Shown: positions 52,861 to 62,460, counted from the stretch's first letter. The stretch: 64,000 nt of DNA from Thermogutta sp039793925 (GCF_039793925.1 NZ_JBAMME010000240.1:1-64000); one strand, 5' to 3'. Notes: generated by a model from the letters alone, not told the origin. Numbers and translations: made by a program.

Positions 52861-53931
52861 ATGAGAACGGCATCCTGTGCGTCGCAAATGGCGGTTTTTG
52901 TGATTGCGGGAGTTCTTCTTGGGGACTTTGCCAGAGCGGAGTCCCCAAGTGAAAAGCTATGGCCGTCAGCATTCGAAACGGGTCGTTTTCACTGGGTTGT
53001 GGGATCGCCCATTGTGGCCGCGAGAGAAAGCACGCCCCAGATGACTTATTTTTCGATCAAGGATCCTTCGGTGGTACGCTTCGAGGATCGTTGGCATTTG
53101 TTCTGCACAGTGCGGGGCAGGCCGAGGACGCACCAGGTGGAGTATCTGGCTTTGCGGGACTGGCAGGACAAGCAACCTCGGCGGAAGTTTCTCGAAATCA
53201 CAGACGGCTACTACTGTGCACCGCAGGTGTTCTATTTTCGGCCGCACAAGAAGTGGTACCTGATCTATCAAACTTCAGACCCGAATCGCAAACCGGCGCT
53301 TCAGCCAGCGTTTTCCATAAACGAGCGGTTGGACGCCGTGGAGGGATGGACTCCACCAATTTTGCTCTTCCCGACCGGCCCGGAGGGCGTCCAACGGTGG
53401 ATCGACTTTTGGGTCATCTGCGATGAGAAAAATGCCTACTTATTTTTCACGTCATTGGACGGGCAATTCTGGCGTTCCGAAACTTCACTGGGGGAATTTC
53501 CCCACGGGTGGAGCCAACCAAAAGTGGTACTTCGGGCGGATATTTTCGAAGCCGCGCATGTGTATCGTCTGAAGGGCTTGCCGCTCTACCTTGCGATCAT
53601 CGAGGCCCAAAATGGTAGCCGCCGATACTATAAGGCCTATTTGGCTGATCGATTGGATGGTGAATGGCGTCCCCTGGCAGCCGAGCGTGAAAAGCCCTTC
53701 CTGGGACCGCAGAACGTGATGTTCCGCGGAGAGCACTGGTGCGACTCGTTTAGTCATGGCGAATTGATCCGCGAGGGGATTGACGAGCGGATGGAAGTGA
53801 ATCCCAATCGGCTGGAAATGCTGTTTCAGGGGGTGAGCGATGAGGAAATGCGAGGAAAGGTGTACGGGGAAATCCCCTGGCGACTAGGATTGGCGGTGCA
53901 GCAGTTGCCAGTGACTCGTGACAACCGCTGA
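52861..53931 (+). CDS. GH62 alpha-L-arabinofuranosidase, secreted
   Basis: A 356-residue exported enzyme that should release arabinofuranose side chains from arabinoxylan. I prefer ATG 52861 because AGGTG precedes it and it opens into a compact signal peptide. ATG 52822, which overlaps the esterase stop, is the alternative. The five-bladed propeller has the expected GH62 blocks: SIKDPSVVRFEDRWHLF with the base Asp, CAPQVFYFRPHKKWYLIYQ, GVQRWIDFWVICDEKNAYLF with the modulating Asp, and the acid Glu in IFEAAHVYRL. HGELIREGIDERMEVNPNRL and LEMLFQG follow. All three catalytic carboxylates are visible. GH62 in planctomycetes is not common in my experience, but I cannot check. Confidence 0.9.
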   Translation: MRTASCASQMAVFVIAGVLLGDFARAESPSEKLWPSAFETGRFHWVVGSPIVAARESTPQMTYFSIKDPSVVRFEDRWHLFCTVRGRPRTHQVEYLALRDWQDKQPRRKFLEITDGYYCAPQVFYFRPHKKWYLIYQTSDPNRKPALQPAFSINERLDAVEGWTPPILLFPTGPEGVQRWIDFWVICDEKNAYLFFTSLDGQFWRSETSLGEFPHGWSQPKVVLRADIFEAAHVYRLKGLPLYLAIIEAQNGSRRYYKAYLADRLDGEWRPLAAEREKPFLGPQNVMFRGEHWCDSFSHGELIREGIDERMEVNPNRLEMLFQGVSDEEMRGKVYGEIPWRLGLAVQQLPVTRDNR

Positions 53932-54055
53932 TTAGGAAAAAGGTACCTAGTCATAGCAATGAACATCGCAGTTCTACAATTCTGTAGTATGTCTTCACCT
54001 GAGTTGAGCACTTATTTAGTGCCTGTTTGTCATAGGCGTGGGAGGCGAGCCAACA

Positions 54056-54985
54056 ATGCGCAACCAAATGACCTTTGCCGTTATTTTGGTCTTCTGTGTG
54101 TTGATTCCCGGCAGCGCCTCGTCGGCGGAAATGGGACGGCTGCGCTATCCACCGGAAATGCCGGGTGCAGAGGCCAAGGTTTACAAAAAAGTTAATAATG
54201 TCGAGTTGAAGCTCTACATCTACAAGCCTGCGGACTGGAAACCCACTGACCGTCGCTCAGCCATTGTGTTCTTTTTTGGGGGCGGCTGGCAGAGTGGAAG
54301 CCCCGCACAATTTCGCCCGCAATGTGAGTATTTTGCGTCCCGGGGTATGGTAGCCATGGCTGCCGACTATCGCGTGGGCAGTCGCCATAACGCGAAGGTG
54401 GCGGACTGCGTGGCAGACGCCAAATCTGCGATTCGGTGGGTCCGGCAGCACGCCGCCGAGTTGGGGGTGGACTCGCAGAAGATCGTGGCTTCCGGAGGAT
54501 CTGCCGGAGGACATCTGGCGGCGTGTACGGTTATGGTTCCGGATCTGGAAGCTCCTGACGAGGATCACACGATAAGCTCACAGGCCAATGCCGCGATCTT
54601 GTTCAATCCGGTGCTGATTCTCAGTCGAGAAGGTTTGTCGGACCGTGTGCCGCGCCAGGATTTGGAGGAACGACTGCGGGAAAGGTTCGGTACTGAGCCC
54701 AAAGCTGTGTCACCCTATCATCACATCCATCCGGGCCTGCCTCCCATGATCATTTTCCATGGAACTGCTGACACCACTGTTCCATTCGAGACCATCCGGC
54801 TTTTTGCGGAGGCCATGAAAAAGGCAGGCAATCGATGCGAGCTGGTGCCGTTCGAGGGGGCCGGCCATGGGTTCTTTAATTTCGGACGGGGTGACAACTC
54901 GGCCTATCAGAAAACACTGGAACTGGCAGATAAATTCCTGGTGGAGATTGGTTTCCTAGCTCCGAAGAGGCAGTCTGAACCGTAG
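54056..54985 (+). CDS. secreted alpha/beta-hydrolase (esterase/lipase family)
   Basis: A 309-residue exported enzyme. ATG 54056 follows GGGAGG. A signal peptide (FAVILVFCVLIPGSASSA) is followed by VELKLYIYKPADWKP, the oxyanion region IVFFFGGGWQSGSPAQF, the nucleophile in VASGGSAGGHLAAC, the acid in IIFHGTADTTVPFE and the His in FEGAGHGFFNFG. This is the BD-FAE/hormone-sensitive-lipase-like group. It has no EF-hands, unlike the esterase upstream. Its place after GH62 suggests de-esterification of the same polysaccharide, an inference from context. About 120 bases separate it from GH62. Confidence 0.88.
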   Translation: MRNQMTFAVILVFCVLIPGSASSAEMGRLRYPPEMPGAEAKVYKKVNNVELKLYIYKPADWKPTDRRSAIVFFFGGGWQSGSPAQFRPQCEYFASRGMVAMAADYRVGSRHNAKVADCVADAKSAIRWVRQHAAELGVDSQKIVASGGSAGGHLAACTVMVPDLEAPDEDHTISSQANAAILFNPVLILSREGLSDRVPRQDLEERLRERFGTEPKAVSPYHHIHPGLPPMIIFHGTADTTVPFETIRLFAEAMKKAGNRCELVPFEGAGHGFFNFGRGDNSAYQKTLELADKFLVEIGFLAPKRQSEP

Positions 54986-55057
54986 TCCGCTATCCTGATG
55001 ACCGGCCTGGGTCAGATCCTCAGTCAAGCCGGGAACTCTCGGCATGGGAGGAAAGAC

Positions 55058-56461
55058 GTGAAGAAACTGGTGCTTGGCGTCTTTGTGGCAGTTTTCGGGG
55101 CTACCGGAGCGGCTGCGGAATCCCCATCTGGAGTGCCGGCATGTCTTCCGTGTCAGAATCTGGTGGTCAATTCCGGTTTTACCGGATGGAGTGAGAAAGG
55201 ACCGCCGCACTGGGAGGTTTGGGAGCCGAGTCTGCCTGGCACAGCTTGCCGATTTCGCCCGGACAGCGATGGTGTTCTGGTTGATGCGCCAGAGCGGCCA
55301 TTCGCGGTGGGCGGTTTGAAACAGGTGATCTCCGGAATCGAAGCCGGTCAGTATTACGCGGTGGAGGCTACTGGCCAGATCCGTCGTTGTGAAGCACCTT
55401 GGCAAATTGTGCTGGTGAGGGTGACCTTCACAAAGAAAGGCCAACCGACCCATCCAGCTGGCTGGCTGGTTGCCGGTCCTTTTTTAACGCCTCTGGGAGC
55501 TGCATCCGGTAGCTGGCGGTTTCGGTTTGCGGATGTCTTGGAAGCGGATGGAGGGGCGGACGGAGCGGTCATCTCTCTGGATGTCAAATGGCCGCGGGGA
55601 GCCGAGGTCCTTTGGCAAAGCGTGACCATGCGCCCTACCGCCCCGCCGCCTCCGCGCAAAGTGAAGGTGGGGACGGTCTATCTCCGTCCCCGCAGCAGCA
55701 CGCCGGAGAAAAACCTCGATCTGTTCTGCGCCCAGCTGGATGAAGCGGGAAAACTGGGGCTGGATATCGTATGCCTGGGGGAAGCGATCACGCTGGTGGG
55801 CACCAGTAAGTCGGCCGCCGATGTGCTTGAGCCTATCCCGGGGCCGTCCACTCAACGGTTGGGGGAAGCTGCCCGGCGGAACCATCTTTGGGTTGTGGCG
55901 GGGCTGTACGAGATCGACGGCCAAACGCCGTACAATACGGCCGTCCTCATTAACAGGCAGGGAGAGGTGGTGGGCAAGTACCGCAAGGTTCATCTGCCCC
56001 GTGAGGAATGGACGAAAGGTTTTACGCCGGGGATGGATTATCCCGTCTTCGACACGGAATTCGGCAGGATTGCCATCCAGATCTGTTACGACTGGTTCTT
56101 TCCTGAGGTGGCCACAATTTGGCGGTTGAAGGGGGCCGAAATCGTCTTCGCGCCCACCTGGGGTACGACTTTCCCCGACCAGGATGGCCGTGCCGAGGGA
56201 GAAACCGTATTTCGTGTTCGAGCACGGGACGCGGGTGTCTATCTGGTACCATCGGTCTATGATGGCAATAGCATGATCATTGATCCAATGGGACGTATCC
56301 TCGCCTCCAGCGCCGGCAAAGAGGGGTTGGTCTGGGCAGAAATCGACCTGAACAAACGGGAAAGGCTGCCCTGGGTGGGATGGTGGCGAAGTATCGGGCC
56401 ACGCCATCGCGTCATTCCGAGTTATGGTCCATTACTGGATCGGGGCGAAGTCTCACCGTGA
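55058..56461 (+). CDS. secreted nitrilase-superfamily hydrolase with an N-terminal beta-sandwich
   Basis: A 467-residue protein. I chose GTG 55058 because GGGAGGAAAGAC precedes it and it leads directly into a signal peptide (KKLVLGVFVAVFGATGAAA). Residues about 25-185 resemble a carbohydrate-binding-type jelly roll (LVVNSGFTGWSEKGPPHWEV). The C-terminal carbon-nitrogen hydrolase domain has the full triad: Glu in VCLGEAITL, Lys in GKYRKVHLPREEW and Cys in IQICYDWFFPEV. Nitrilase-fold enzymes cleave amides or nitriles and are usually cytoplasmic, so an exported one joined to a sugar-binding-like module is unusual. Its stop is about 110 bases before the M28 peptidase. Confidence 0.85.
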   Translation: MKKLVLGVFVAVFGATGAAAESPSGVPACLPCQNLVVNSGFTGWSEKGPPHWEVWEPSLPGTACRFRPDSDGVLVDAPERPFAVGGLKQVISGIEAGQYYAVEATGQIRRCEAPWQIVLVRVTFTKKGQPTHPAGWLVAGPFLTPLGAASGSWRFRFADVLEADGGADGAVISLDVKWPRGAEVLWQSVTMRPTAPPPPRKVKVGTVYLRPRSSTPEKNLDLFCAQLDEAGKLGLDIVCLGEAITLVGTSKSAADVLEPIPGPSTQRLGEAARRNHLWVVAGLYEIDGQTPYNTAVLINRQGEVVGKYRKVHLPREEWTKGFTPGMDYPVFDTEFGRIAIQICYDWFFPEVATIWRLKGAEIVFAPTWGTTFPDQDGRAEGETVFRVRARDAGVYLVPSVYDGNSMIIDPMGRILASSAGKEGLVWAEIDLNKRERLPWVGWWRSIGPRHRVIPSYGPLLDRGEVSP

Positions 56462-56493
56462 AAGCCAGGCCACACGCCAATCGCCGTCATCTC

Positions 56494-56499
56494 TATAAT
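56494..56499 (+). promoter_or_regulatory. isolated TATAAT upstream of the M28 peptidase
   Basis: A perfect -10 lies 74 bases before the ATG. No good -35 is found at 16-18 bases. Confidence 0.3.
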
Positions 56500-56572
56500 G
56501 AAGGCTGACCGGGCTTCGGTTCGTGGTGGCTGATGGCATCCGTTTTTAGTTTGAGATTCCGGGTAGAATGCT

Positions 56573-58300
56573 ATGATTCATTTTTCCAGAATTGGCACGA
56601 GAGAATGCTTGCGGTTTTGGTGCCTTCTTCTCCTCTTTGCGTTTGGCATCTCGGCAGGTGGAATAGTTCAGGGCAGTGGGGCGCACGATGCGGGATTCGT
56701 CGCCTCGTTGCACTCCATCACCCGGGATGAATTGCTCACTCATGAGGCAATCCTGGCCAGCGATGAGCTGGAGGGGCGAGAGGCGGGAACACCGGGCAAT
56801 GAGATGGCGGCCCAGTACATCGTCTCGGCGCTGGAACATTATGGGCTGCGGCCTGCCGGTACCGAAGGCTTCTATCAGCCGTTTGGTGACGGGTTTCATA
56901 ACGTGATCGGGGAGCTGCCTGGAAGCGATCCGTCGCGACGAAGTGAGTACATCATTTTAGGTGCGCACTATGACCACGTGGGCTACGGAACGCGGCGAAA
57001 CGTGCGGGACCAGCCGGGGCAGGTCCATAACGGGGCTGATGATAACGCAAGTGGGACGTGTGCGCTCCTGGAAATCGCGCAAGCGTGCACCCTTCTTCCA
57101 CAATCTCCGCGACGTTCGCTCCTGTTTGTGTTCTTCGACGCGGAAGAGAAAGGCTTGCTGGGGTCCAAACACTGGGTGGCCCATCCTACCCGGCCTCTCG
57201 AGCAGCTCAAACTGATGGTGAACATGGACATGATCGGACGCCTGCGGATGGATCGCGTGGAGGTATATGGGTGGCGCAGTGCGCCGGGATTGCGTCCGAT
57301 TGTAAGCCGTGCCAACCGCGCGTATGGCTTCGATCTTGAGTTTTCCTGGATGAACCGTTCCGATTCCGATCATGCGCCCTTTTTCTGGCGGTCAATTCCC
57401 GTGCTCCTTTTTCACACCGGTCTGCACGAGGATTATCACAAGGCGAGTGATGACGTGGATAAGCTCAATTTGGAGGGCATGGAGCGCATTGCACGGTGGG
57501 TGTTCCAGATGACCTACGACCTGGCGAATGCGGACAACCTGCCGTGTTTTCGCTCTGGGGTTACCGAAGAGTCCGAAACGAGGCGCCGTGAGATTTTGGA
57601 ATCTCCACCCAACTGGCGGAATCGCTTAGGCCTCTCTGTGGAACGCTATCCCTTGCCGGGCAACGATGTAACGCCGGTAGTCCTGCGGGTGTCGAAGGTT
57701 TTGTTCGATAGCCCCGCGGCAAAAGCTGGAATTGAGCCGGGGGATTGGATTCTGGCGGTCAACGGGCAACCGATCACAGAGGTGGAGGATTTTCTCACTG
57801 CCACGCTGCTGACTTCCCACCGGGAAATTCGTCTAACTCTGCGATCGCATCACGGGGAAGATCCACCCATTGAGAAAACGGTAACCGTGGAAGGGCCACC
57901 AATCAAACTGGGCGTGCAGTGGATGAAGGACGAGGCGGTGCCTAACGCGGTCATGATTACCCATGTCCTCAAAGGTACCCCCGCCGATTGGGCGGGATTG
58001 GAGCCGGGCGACTATATTTACAGTGTCAACGGGGATCCTGTTGACCCGGATCGATTCGAAGAAATGATTCAGGAAGCCACGCTCTCGATGACGCTGGAGG
58101 TCGAGCATCGAGGGAGAATTCGAGTTATTCAAGTGCCGCCTGCGGGTGCCAAGACGACCTCCTTGATGCCAGGTCTGGATCACGTGTTGGGTGTTCGGGC
58201 AACAGAAACAGCAATCAGCAATTTCTATCCGGGAAAGCGCGCTAGCCAATTCACGACTCTTTATTGCGATGGGACGAGCAACGTTGCTCTGAGTCCCTGA
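56573..58300 (+). CDS. secreted M28-family metallopeptidase with two PDZ domains
   Basis: A 575-residue exported enzyme. A signal peptide (FWCLLLLFAFGISAGG) is followed by an M28 aminopeptidase-type domain (about 45-330). All zinc and catalytic residues are visible: GAHYDHVG, NGADDNASGTC, FFDAEEKGLLGSKHW, VNMDMIGRL and HEDYHKASDDVDKL. Two PDZ-like domains follow (about 365-455, with SPAAKAGIEPGDWILAVNGQ, and 455-520, with GTPADWAGLEPGDYIYSVNG). M28 enzymes are usually aminopeptidases or carboxypeptidases with two zinc ions. PDZ domains may hold substrates or partners. It closes the secreted-enzyme region. Confidence 0.9.
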   Translation: MIHFSRIGTRECLRFWCLLLLFAFGISAGGIVQGSGAHDAGFVASLHSITRDELLTHEAILASDELEGREAGTPGNEMAAQYIVSALEHYGLRPAGTEGFYQPFGDGFHNVIGELPGSDPSRRSEYIILGAHYDHVGYGTRRNVRDQPGQVHNGADDNASGTCALLEIAQACTLLPQSPRRSLLFVFFDAEEKGLLGSKHWVAHPTRPLEQLKLMVNMDMIGRLRMDRVEVYGWRSAPGLRPIVSRANRAYGFDLEFSWMNRSDSDHAPFFWRSIPVLLFHTGLHEDYHKASDDVDKLNLEGMERIARWVFQMTYDLANADNLPCFRSGVTEESETRRREILESPPNWRNRLGLSVERYPLPGNDVTPVVLRVSKVLFDSPAAKAGIEPGDWILAVNGQPITEVEDFLTATLLTSHREIRLTLRSHHGEDPPIEKTVTVEGPPIKLGVQWMKDEAVPNAVMITHVLKGTPADWAGLEPGDYIYSVNGDPVDPDRFEEMIQEATLSMTLEVEHRGRIRVIQVPPAGAKTTSLMPGLDHVLGVRATETAISNFYPGKRASQFTTLYCDGTSNVALSP

Positions 58301-58769
58301 TCTTGCGCCGGTTGAGGTTTGTCGTCCCGGTGGTTCCAGGGCCGGTTGCAGAGCGGAAAAAAGTGGTCTTACTGGTTTGTTTGATAAAACCGGTTTATCC
58401 CGAGTGCGCAGCAGCAAGTTCAGAACGTCCATCAGGTTGCCGCTCGGTGCGCTGTCCGAAAAAGCCCGGTCTTTGTGCTTTCCTCTTCAGTTGGCGATAT
58501 GACTCGTACAAGGCTCACCGCCGTGATGTCCGTGCCGGGCGGTATTCTTCGAGACTTGTTGAAGGTCAATAAGTGCACACGCCGAGAGGTGAACTAGCGA
58601 GGATTGTCGGCACCACCGGGTAAGTGGTGGGGCAGTGTCAAAATTTGCCGCCGTGGGATGCCGGATGACCAGGAGCGCCAGCATCCCTGGGCGGGTAGTG
58701 CGTGTCGAAGTGCGGCGAGCGTCATCGCTGGAGTGATTGATGGTTGTGCGAATTCTTGGATGAAATCCC
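58301..58769. other. intergenic region after the M28 peptidase
   Basis: About 470 bases between two plus-strand genes. Short frames on both strands lack ribosome sites. I found no convincing terminator or promoter. Confidence 0.4.
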
Positions 58770-60392
58770 ATGGTGCGGCCCCCGCTCTCCTCCGATTTGC
58801 GTGATTCAGACCGGTGGCAGGAAGGGGTGCCTTCACAAAATTCGTCGGAGGAATATTCCTCGGGAGACTTGTGGTTTCCCACTTTCGCTGATCTGTTCCC
58901 CAAAAAAAATCCATCTTGGAGTGTGGTGGCCATGGGAGCGGGGCTCACGGGGCTTCTTGTGGCTGCTTACCGGGGATTGGGATGTTCCCAACCACTTTGG
59001 ATTTCGCAGCCCTTACCGGCGTTTGGGCTGGAAGGACCAGGGAATCTTGCCAGTTGGGTTTCCACGCTGGTCCTCACATGGACGGCGGTGGCCAGTTTGC
59101 TCATTTGGTGGACCCTTCATGCCAGTGAAACACCCCGGGGAGGGAGCTGGCTGCTCGCGGCTGTCTGGTGGTTCTATCTTGGACTAGACGAGTCGGCGGG
59201 CATTCATCTAACTGTTGGACCTATTCTCCATGAACTGTTTGGAGTGAATAACCCCGCATCCCCGTGGTGGTGGGTCGTTCCGTACTGTTTCGTCTTCTGT
59301 GCCCTTTTGACCCGTTTGACGATGGATTTGCGATACTCCGGGTGGGCTAGTTTCTGGATGACACTTGCGGTGGCGCTGTACGGCTGCTCGGGGCTCATTC
59401 AAACGGGGCTCATTCCCGATAATGCGGTCCCTGTCGAGGGAGTCATTGCTGAAGAAGTGGGGGAGTTGCTGGGACACTGGTGCCTGCTGTTGGCCGTGCT
59501 GAGCTTCGGCCGAGACACATTGTGCCGCATCCTCGAGGAATGCAATGACGTCGATCAAATCAGTGATTCCATTGATGAAGCCCCCCGTGACGAATCGCCG
59601 GAGGCCGCTGTGAGTGTTGCTCGAAGCCCTCAAAGCCTGCCGGGAGCCGACAACAGAACGCCGTCGGATTACCTAATCATCCATCCCCCTCACGGTCAGG
59701 GGCCACCTGTTGCAGTACCTCGAGAAGTGAAACGAGTCACGCGGAGAAGAGCTCGAACAACCAGCTCCTGTTCCGGCCGTCGATCCGATCTGGACCTGCC
59801 GCGGCCATTAGCGGGACCGCTTCCGCGATCCTCGCCGAGCAGCCGCACCTCGCCTGCCGAAGTGTCACCTTCTCCGCCGACGCAATTCCAATCTGGGGAT
59901 GCTTCAGACCCACGCGCGGCGATGCCTTCCACGATATCCCCAGGTTCGACCAATGGCCCGATGAATGCCTTTCTGGCCGGGATGGCGTATGCAGAAGCAC
60001 GGCAGGCAGGAGTGGTGACTCCTTCACCGACCGGCTCGACTCTGCCGAACACAACCGCTACGGTGGCACAGAAACGCCCCGGCCAGGTTGATGCCCGAGC
60101 AATTTCAGCGTCCGGACCCCTTGGCGGGGGTGCACCGTCCGTTTCGTCCCCGATTATGGGGAAGGCCGCTCATCAAACATACTCGCAGCCGATTGACCCC
60201 GCATCATCGTCCGGCAGTGGCACGAGTACATCCCCGACGAGCCAGGGCATGACGGGCCAATCGGGTTCCCGAGAAACTTCGGGTACGTCGACTTCTGTGC
60301 CCCAACTGCCAGCCCGACGGTTGACAAAGGAAGAAAAAAAGCGACTGAAGCAACTCTACAAGCAAAAGATGGCCCAAATCGAAGGCGATTAA
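58770..60392 (+). CDS. membrane protein with a long disordered C-terminal tail, unknown function
   Basis: A 540-residue protein. ATG 58770 is directly preceded by an in-frame stop, so no longer start exists; no ribosome site is visible. Residues about 50-245 contain roughly five or six membrane segments (for example SWSVVAMGAGLTGLLVAAY and TLVLTWTAVASLLIWW). The acidic conserved-looking loops LDESAGIHLTVGPILHEL and EGVIAEEVGELLGHW lie between them. Residues about 250-510 are Ser/Pro/Thr/Arg-rich and probably disordered. The last 25 (RRLTKEEKKRLKQLYKQKM) form a basic helix. I recognise no family. Confidence 0.7.
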   Translation: MVRPPLSSDLRDSDRWQEGVPSQNSSEEYSSGDLWFPTFADLFPKKNPSWSVVAMGAGLTGLLVAAYRGLGCSQPLWISQPLPAFGLEGPGNLASWVSTLVLTWTAVASLLIWWTLHASETPRGGSWLLAAVWWFYLGLDESAGIHLTVGPILHELFGVNNPASPWWWVVPYCFVFCALLTRLTMDLRYSGWASFWMTLAVALYGCSGLIQTGLIPDNAVPVEGVIAEEVGELLGHWCLLLAVLSFGRDTLCRILEECNDVDQISDSIDEAPRDESPEAAVSVARSPQSLPGADNRTPSDYLIIHPPHGQGPPVAVPREVKRVTRRRARTTSSCSGRRSDLDLPRPLAGPLPRSSPSSRTSPAEVSPSPPTQFQSGDASDPRAAMPSTISPGSTNGPMNAFLAGMAYAEARQAGVVTPSPTGSTLPNTTATVAQKRPGQVDARAISASGPLGGGAPSVSSPIMGKAAHQTYSQPIDPASSSGSGTSTSPTSQGMTGQSGSRETSGTSTSVPQLPARRLTKEEKKRLKQLYKQKMAQIEGD

Positions 60393-60458
60393 ATCTGCTA
60401 CTTTGTGCAACTGTCCTAAGTCTCGTCTTTTATGCGGATTGCGTGGATAGTTTTTGCC

Positions 60459-60487
60459 TTGTGGGGTTTCCAAAAAGGGGCTAGAAT
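60459..60487 (+). promoter_or_regulatory. promoter candidate for the ArnT-like gene
   Basis: TTGTGG and TAGAAT are separated by 17 bases. The -10 lies about 82 bases before the start codon. Confidence 0.4.
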
Positions 60488-60568
60488 TGCCTCCAATGTT
60501 AGTTTTTTTGCAAAACGGTGCTCTGGTAGCACTGGGTGTGATTATCTGCACATGCCACGGAGGGTGGA

Positions 60569-62380
60569 GTGTTGACGAGTTCTCGCATCTATTTCGGACT
60601 CGCTCTTGTTCTGGCGGGCAGCGTTTTCTTCGTAAATCTGGGTCAGGCTCGATTGTGGGATCGGGATGAGCCCCGCAATGCCGGCTGTGCCCGAGAGATG
60701 CTAGAAAGGCATGACTGGGTGGTCCCGGTTTTCAACGGAGAATTGAGGGACCATAAGCCGGTGCTGCTCTACTGGTTCATGATGCTGGCGTACAGCGTTT
60801 TCGGAATCAATGAGTTTGCCGCCCGATTTTTTTCAGCCCTTTTTGGACTGGGGACGGTGGCCATCACGTACGATCTGGGACGGCGTGCGTTTCGACCAGA
60901 GGTCGGGTTTTGGGCCGCTCTCATGCTGGCTACCTGTATGATGTTTCCGGTAGCCGCCCGTGCTGCCACTCCGGACTCAGTGCTCATTTTCTTTTCCACG
61001 GCGGCCTTGTGGCTCTACGCTCAGGGATACGTGCTGGCACCGTCGGGCGCCGGGGCAAGCCGCTCGGGAACTGGCCTGGTGTTGGCTAGTTATGCTTCGA
61101 TGGGGTTAGCGGTACTCGCCAAGGGGCCCATCGGTTTTCTGCTTCCGGCGGGGATCATCGGCCTGTATCACATGGTCGAAGAGCCACTGCCGCGCGGGGA
61201 CGGGCTGCCTCGTTTTGCACGATGGCTGGCTGGAATCCGGGAGTTGCTGCATCCTGCGCGCATTCTTGCTGCGGTACGGAAGATGTTTCTCCTTCCGGGA
61301 CTTCTCGTGACGCTCGCGGTGGCCATGCCGTGGTATATTTGGGTCGGAATGCGAACCAACGGAGAATGGTTGAAAGGGTTTTTCTTAACGCACAACGTCG
61401 GCCGATTTCTTCATCCCATGGAAGACCATTCAGGGCCAATTTTCTACTATCCCTTGGTCCTATTTGCCTGTTTTTTTCCGTGGGCACTTTTTTTGATTTC
61501 AGCTTTGGCGCAGGGAATCAAGACGGCCCAATCCACAAAGCCGCCGGGAAGGTTTATGAGATTTCTGTTGATTTGGGCCGCTGTTTACATCGTCTTTTTC
61601 TCTTTAGCGGGGACCAAGCTTCCCAATTACATCACGCCTTCTTTGCCGGCTTTCGCGCTTGTGACCGCGTGGTGGCTCGATGCATGGCTGAGAGGATCCG
61701 AGAGCAATCGTCGTTCCCCTTATGCAGTGGCGTGGATCCTGACTGGGTCTGGGCTCGTCATAGCAGTGGCTATTCCCATAGCGGCCCACATTTTTCTACC
61801 CGGCGAGGAGATCCTGGGAATTCTTGGGCTGGTCTGGTTGGCAGGAGGAGTTGCCTGCTTGCTGGCACTGCGTCGCGGGCAAAGGCTGGGCTTCATGGTG
61901 GCGCTGGCTACGGCGGCATGGGTGTTTGTTGTGGGGCTTTTTGGAGTCGCGGCCGTACGAGTGTCCTGCCATCAGCGGTTTGATTATCTCGCCGACATTC
62001 TGCGCGAACTCCGAACCTCTTCGCAGGAGCCGGTCACGGTGGCCGCCTATGATTCACTGGAGCCAAGCTGGGTGTTTTACCTGGGACAGCCTATCCAGTT
62101 CCTACCCGCCTCACAGGGACCAGACCGAATTAGGGATTTGGCTAAGAGCGGGGATTTCTGCTTGCTCGTAACCCGAAAGCGCTACGAGCAAATCTGTGAA
62201 AAATTGGGGAGAGATCTCGTCCCCATCGCTGGGGTTCCCTACTTCCTCAAAAAGCACGAGGAGATCCTACTGTTGGGAACTTCGGAGGTTCTCGCGAAAC
62301 TGGACCAGCCAGCCGCCAGGTCGGGGCCCGACCATACGGCAGAGGCCGCCCCAGCCGGAGGAACGGTACACCGTCGCTGA
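60569..62380 (+). CDS. ArnT/PMT-like membrane glycosyltransferase (GT-C fold)
   Basis: A 603-residue polytopic enzyme with about twelve membrane segments. The start is GTG 60569 or TTG 60572; GGAGGG is just upstream. The first periplasmic loop has the Asp-Glu motif LWDRDEPRNAGCAREML, then WVVPVFNGELRDHKPVLLYW, typical of the PMT/ArnT family (GT83). These enzymes move a sugar from a polyprenyl-phosphate carrier to lipid or protein in the periplasm. A second loop has GFFLTHNVGRFLHPMEDHSGP. The C-terminal soluble tail (about 470-580) has VAAYDSLEPSWVFYLGQP. Donor and acceptor are unknown. Confidence 0.87.
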   Translation: MLTSSRIYFGLALVLAGSVFFVNLGQARLWDRDEPRNAGCAREMLERHDWVVPVFNGELRDHKPVLLYWFMMLAYSVFGINEFAARFFSALFGLGTVAITYDLGRRAFRPEVGFWAALMLATCMMFPVAARAATPDSVLIFFSTAALWLYAQGYVLAPSGAGASRSGTGLVLASYASMGLAVLAKGPIGFLLPAGIIGLYHMVEEPLPRGDGLPRFARWLAGIRELLHPARILAAVRKMFLLPGLLVTLAVAMPWYIWVGMRTNGEWLKGFFLTHNVGRFLHPMEDHSGPIFYYPLVLFACFFPWALFLISALAQGIKTAQSTKPPGRFMRFLLIWAAVYIVFFSLAGTKLPNYITPSLPAFALVTAWWLDAWLRGSESNRRSPYAVAWILTGSGLVIAVAIPIAAHIFLPGEEILGILGLVWLAGGVACLLALRRGQRLGFMVALATAAWVFVVGLFGVAAVRVSCHQRFDYLADILRELRTSSQEPVTVAAYDSLEPSWVFYLGQPIQFLPASQGPDRIRDLAKSGDFCLLVTRKRYEQICEKLGRDLVPIAGVPYFLKKHEEILLLGTSEVLAKLDQPAARSGPDHTAEAAPAGGTVHRR

Positions 62381-62460
62381 TCGGACACACTCTGCTGGTG
62401 CGACCGCGTCCAAAGCGTGGGCAGCATCGCCTCGCAATATGAATCGGAAACGGCCGTTCT

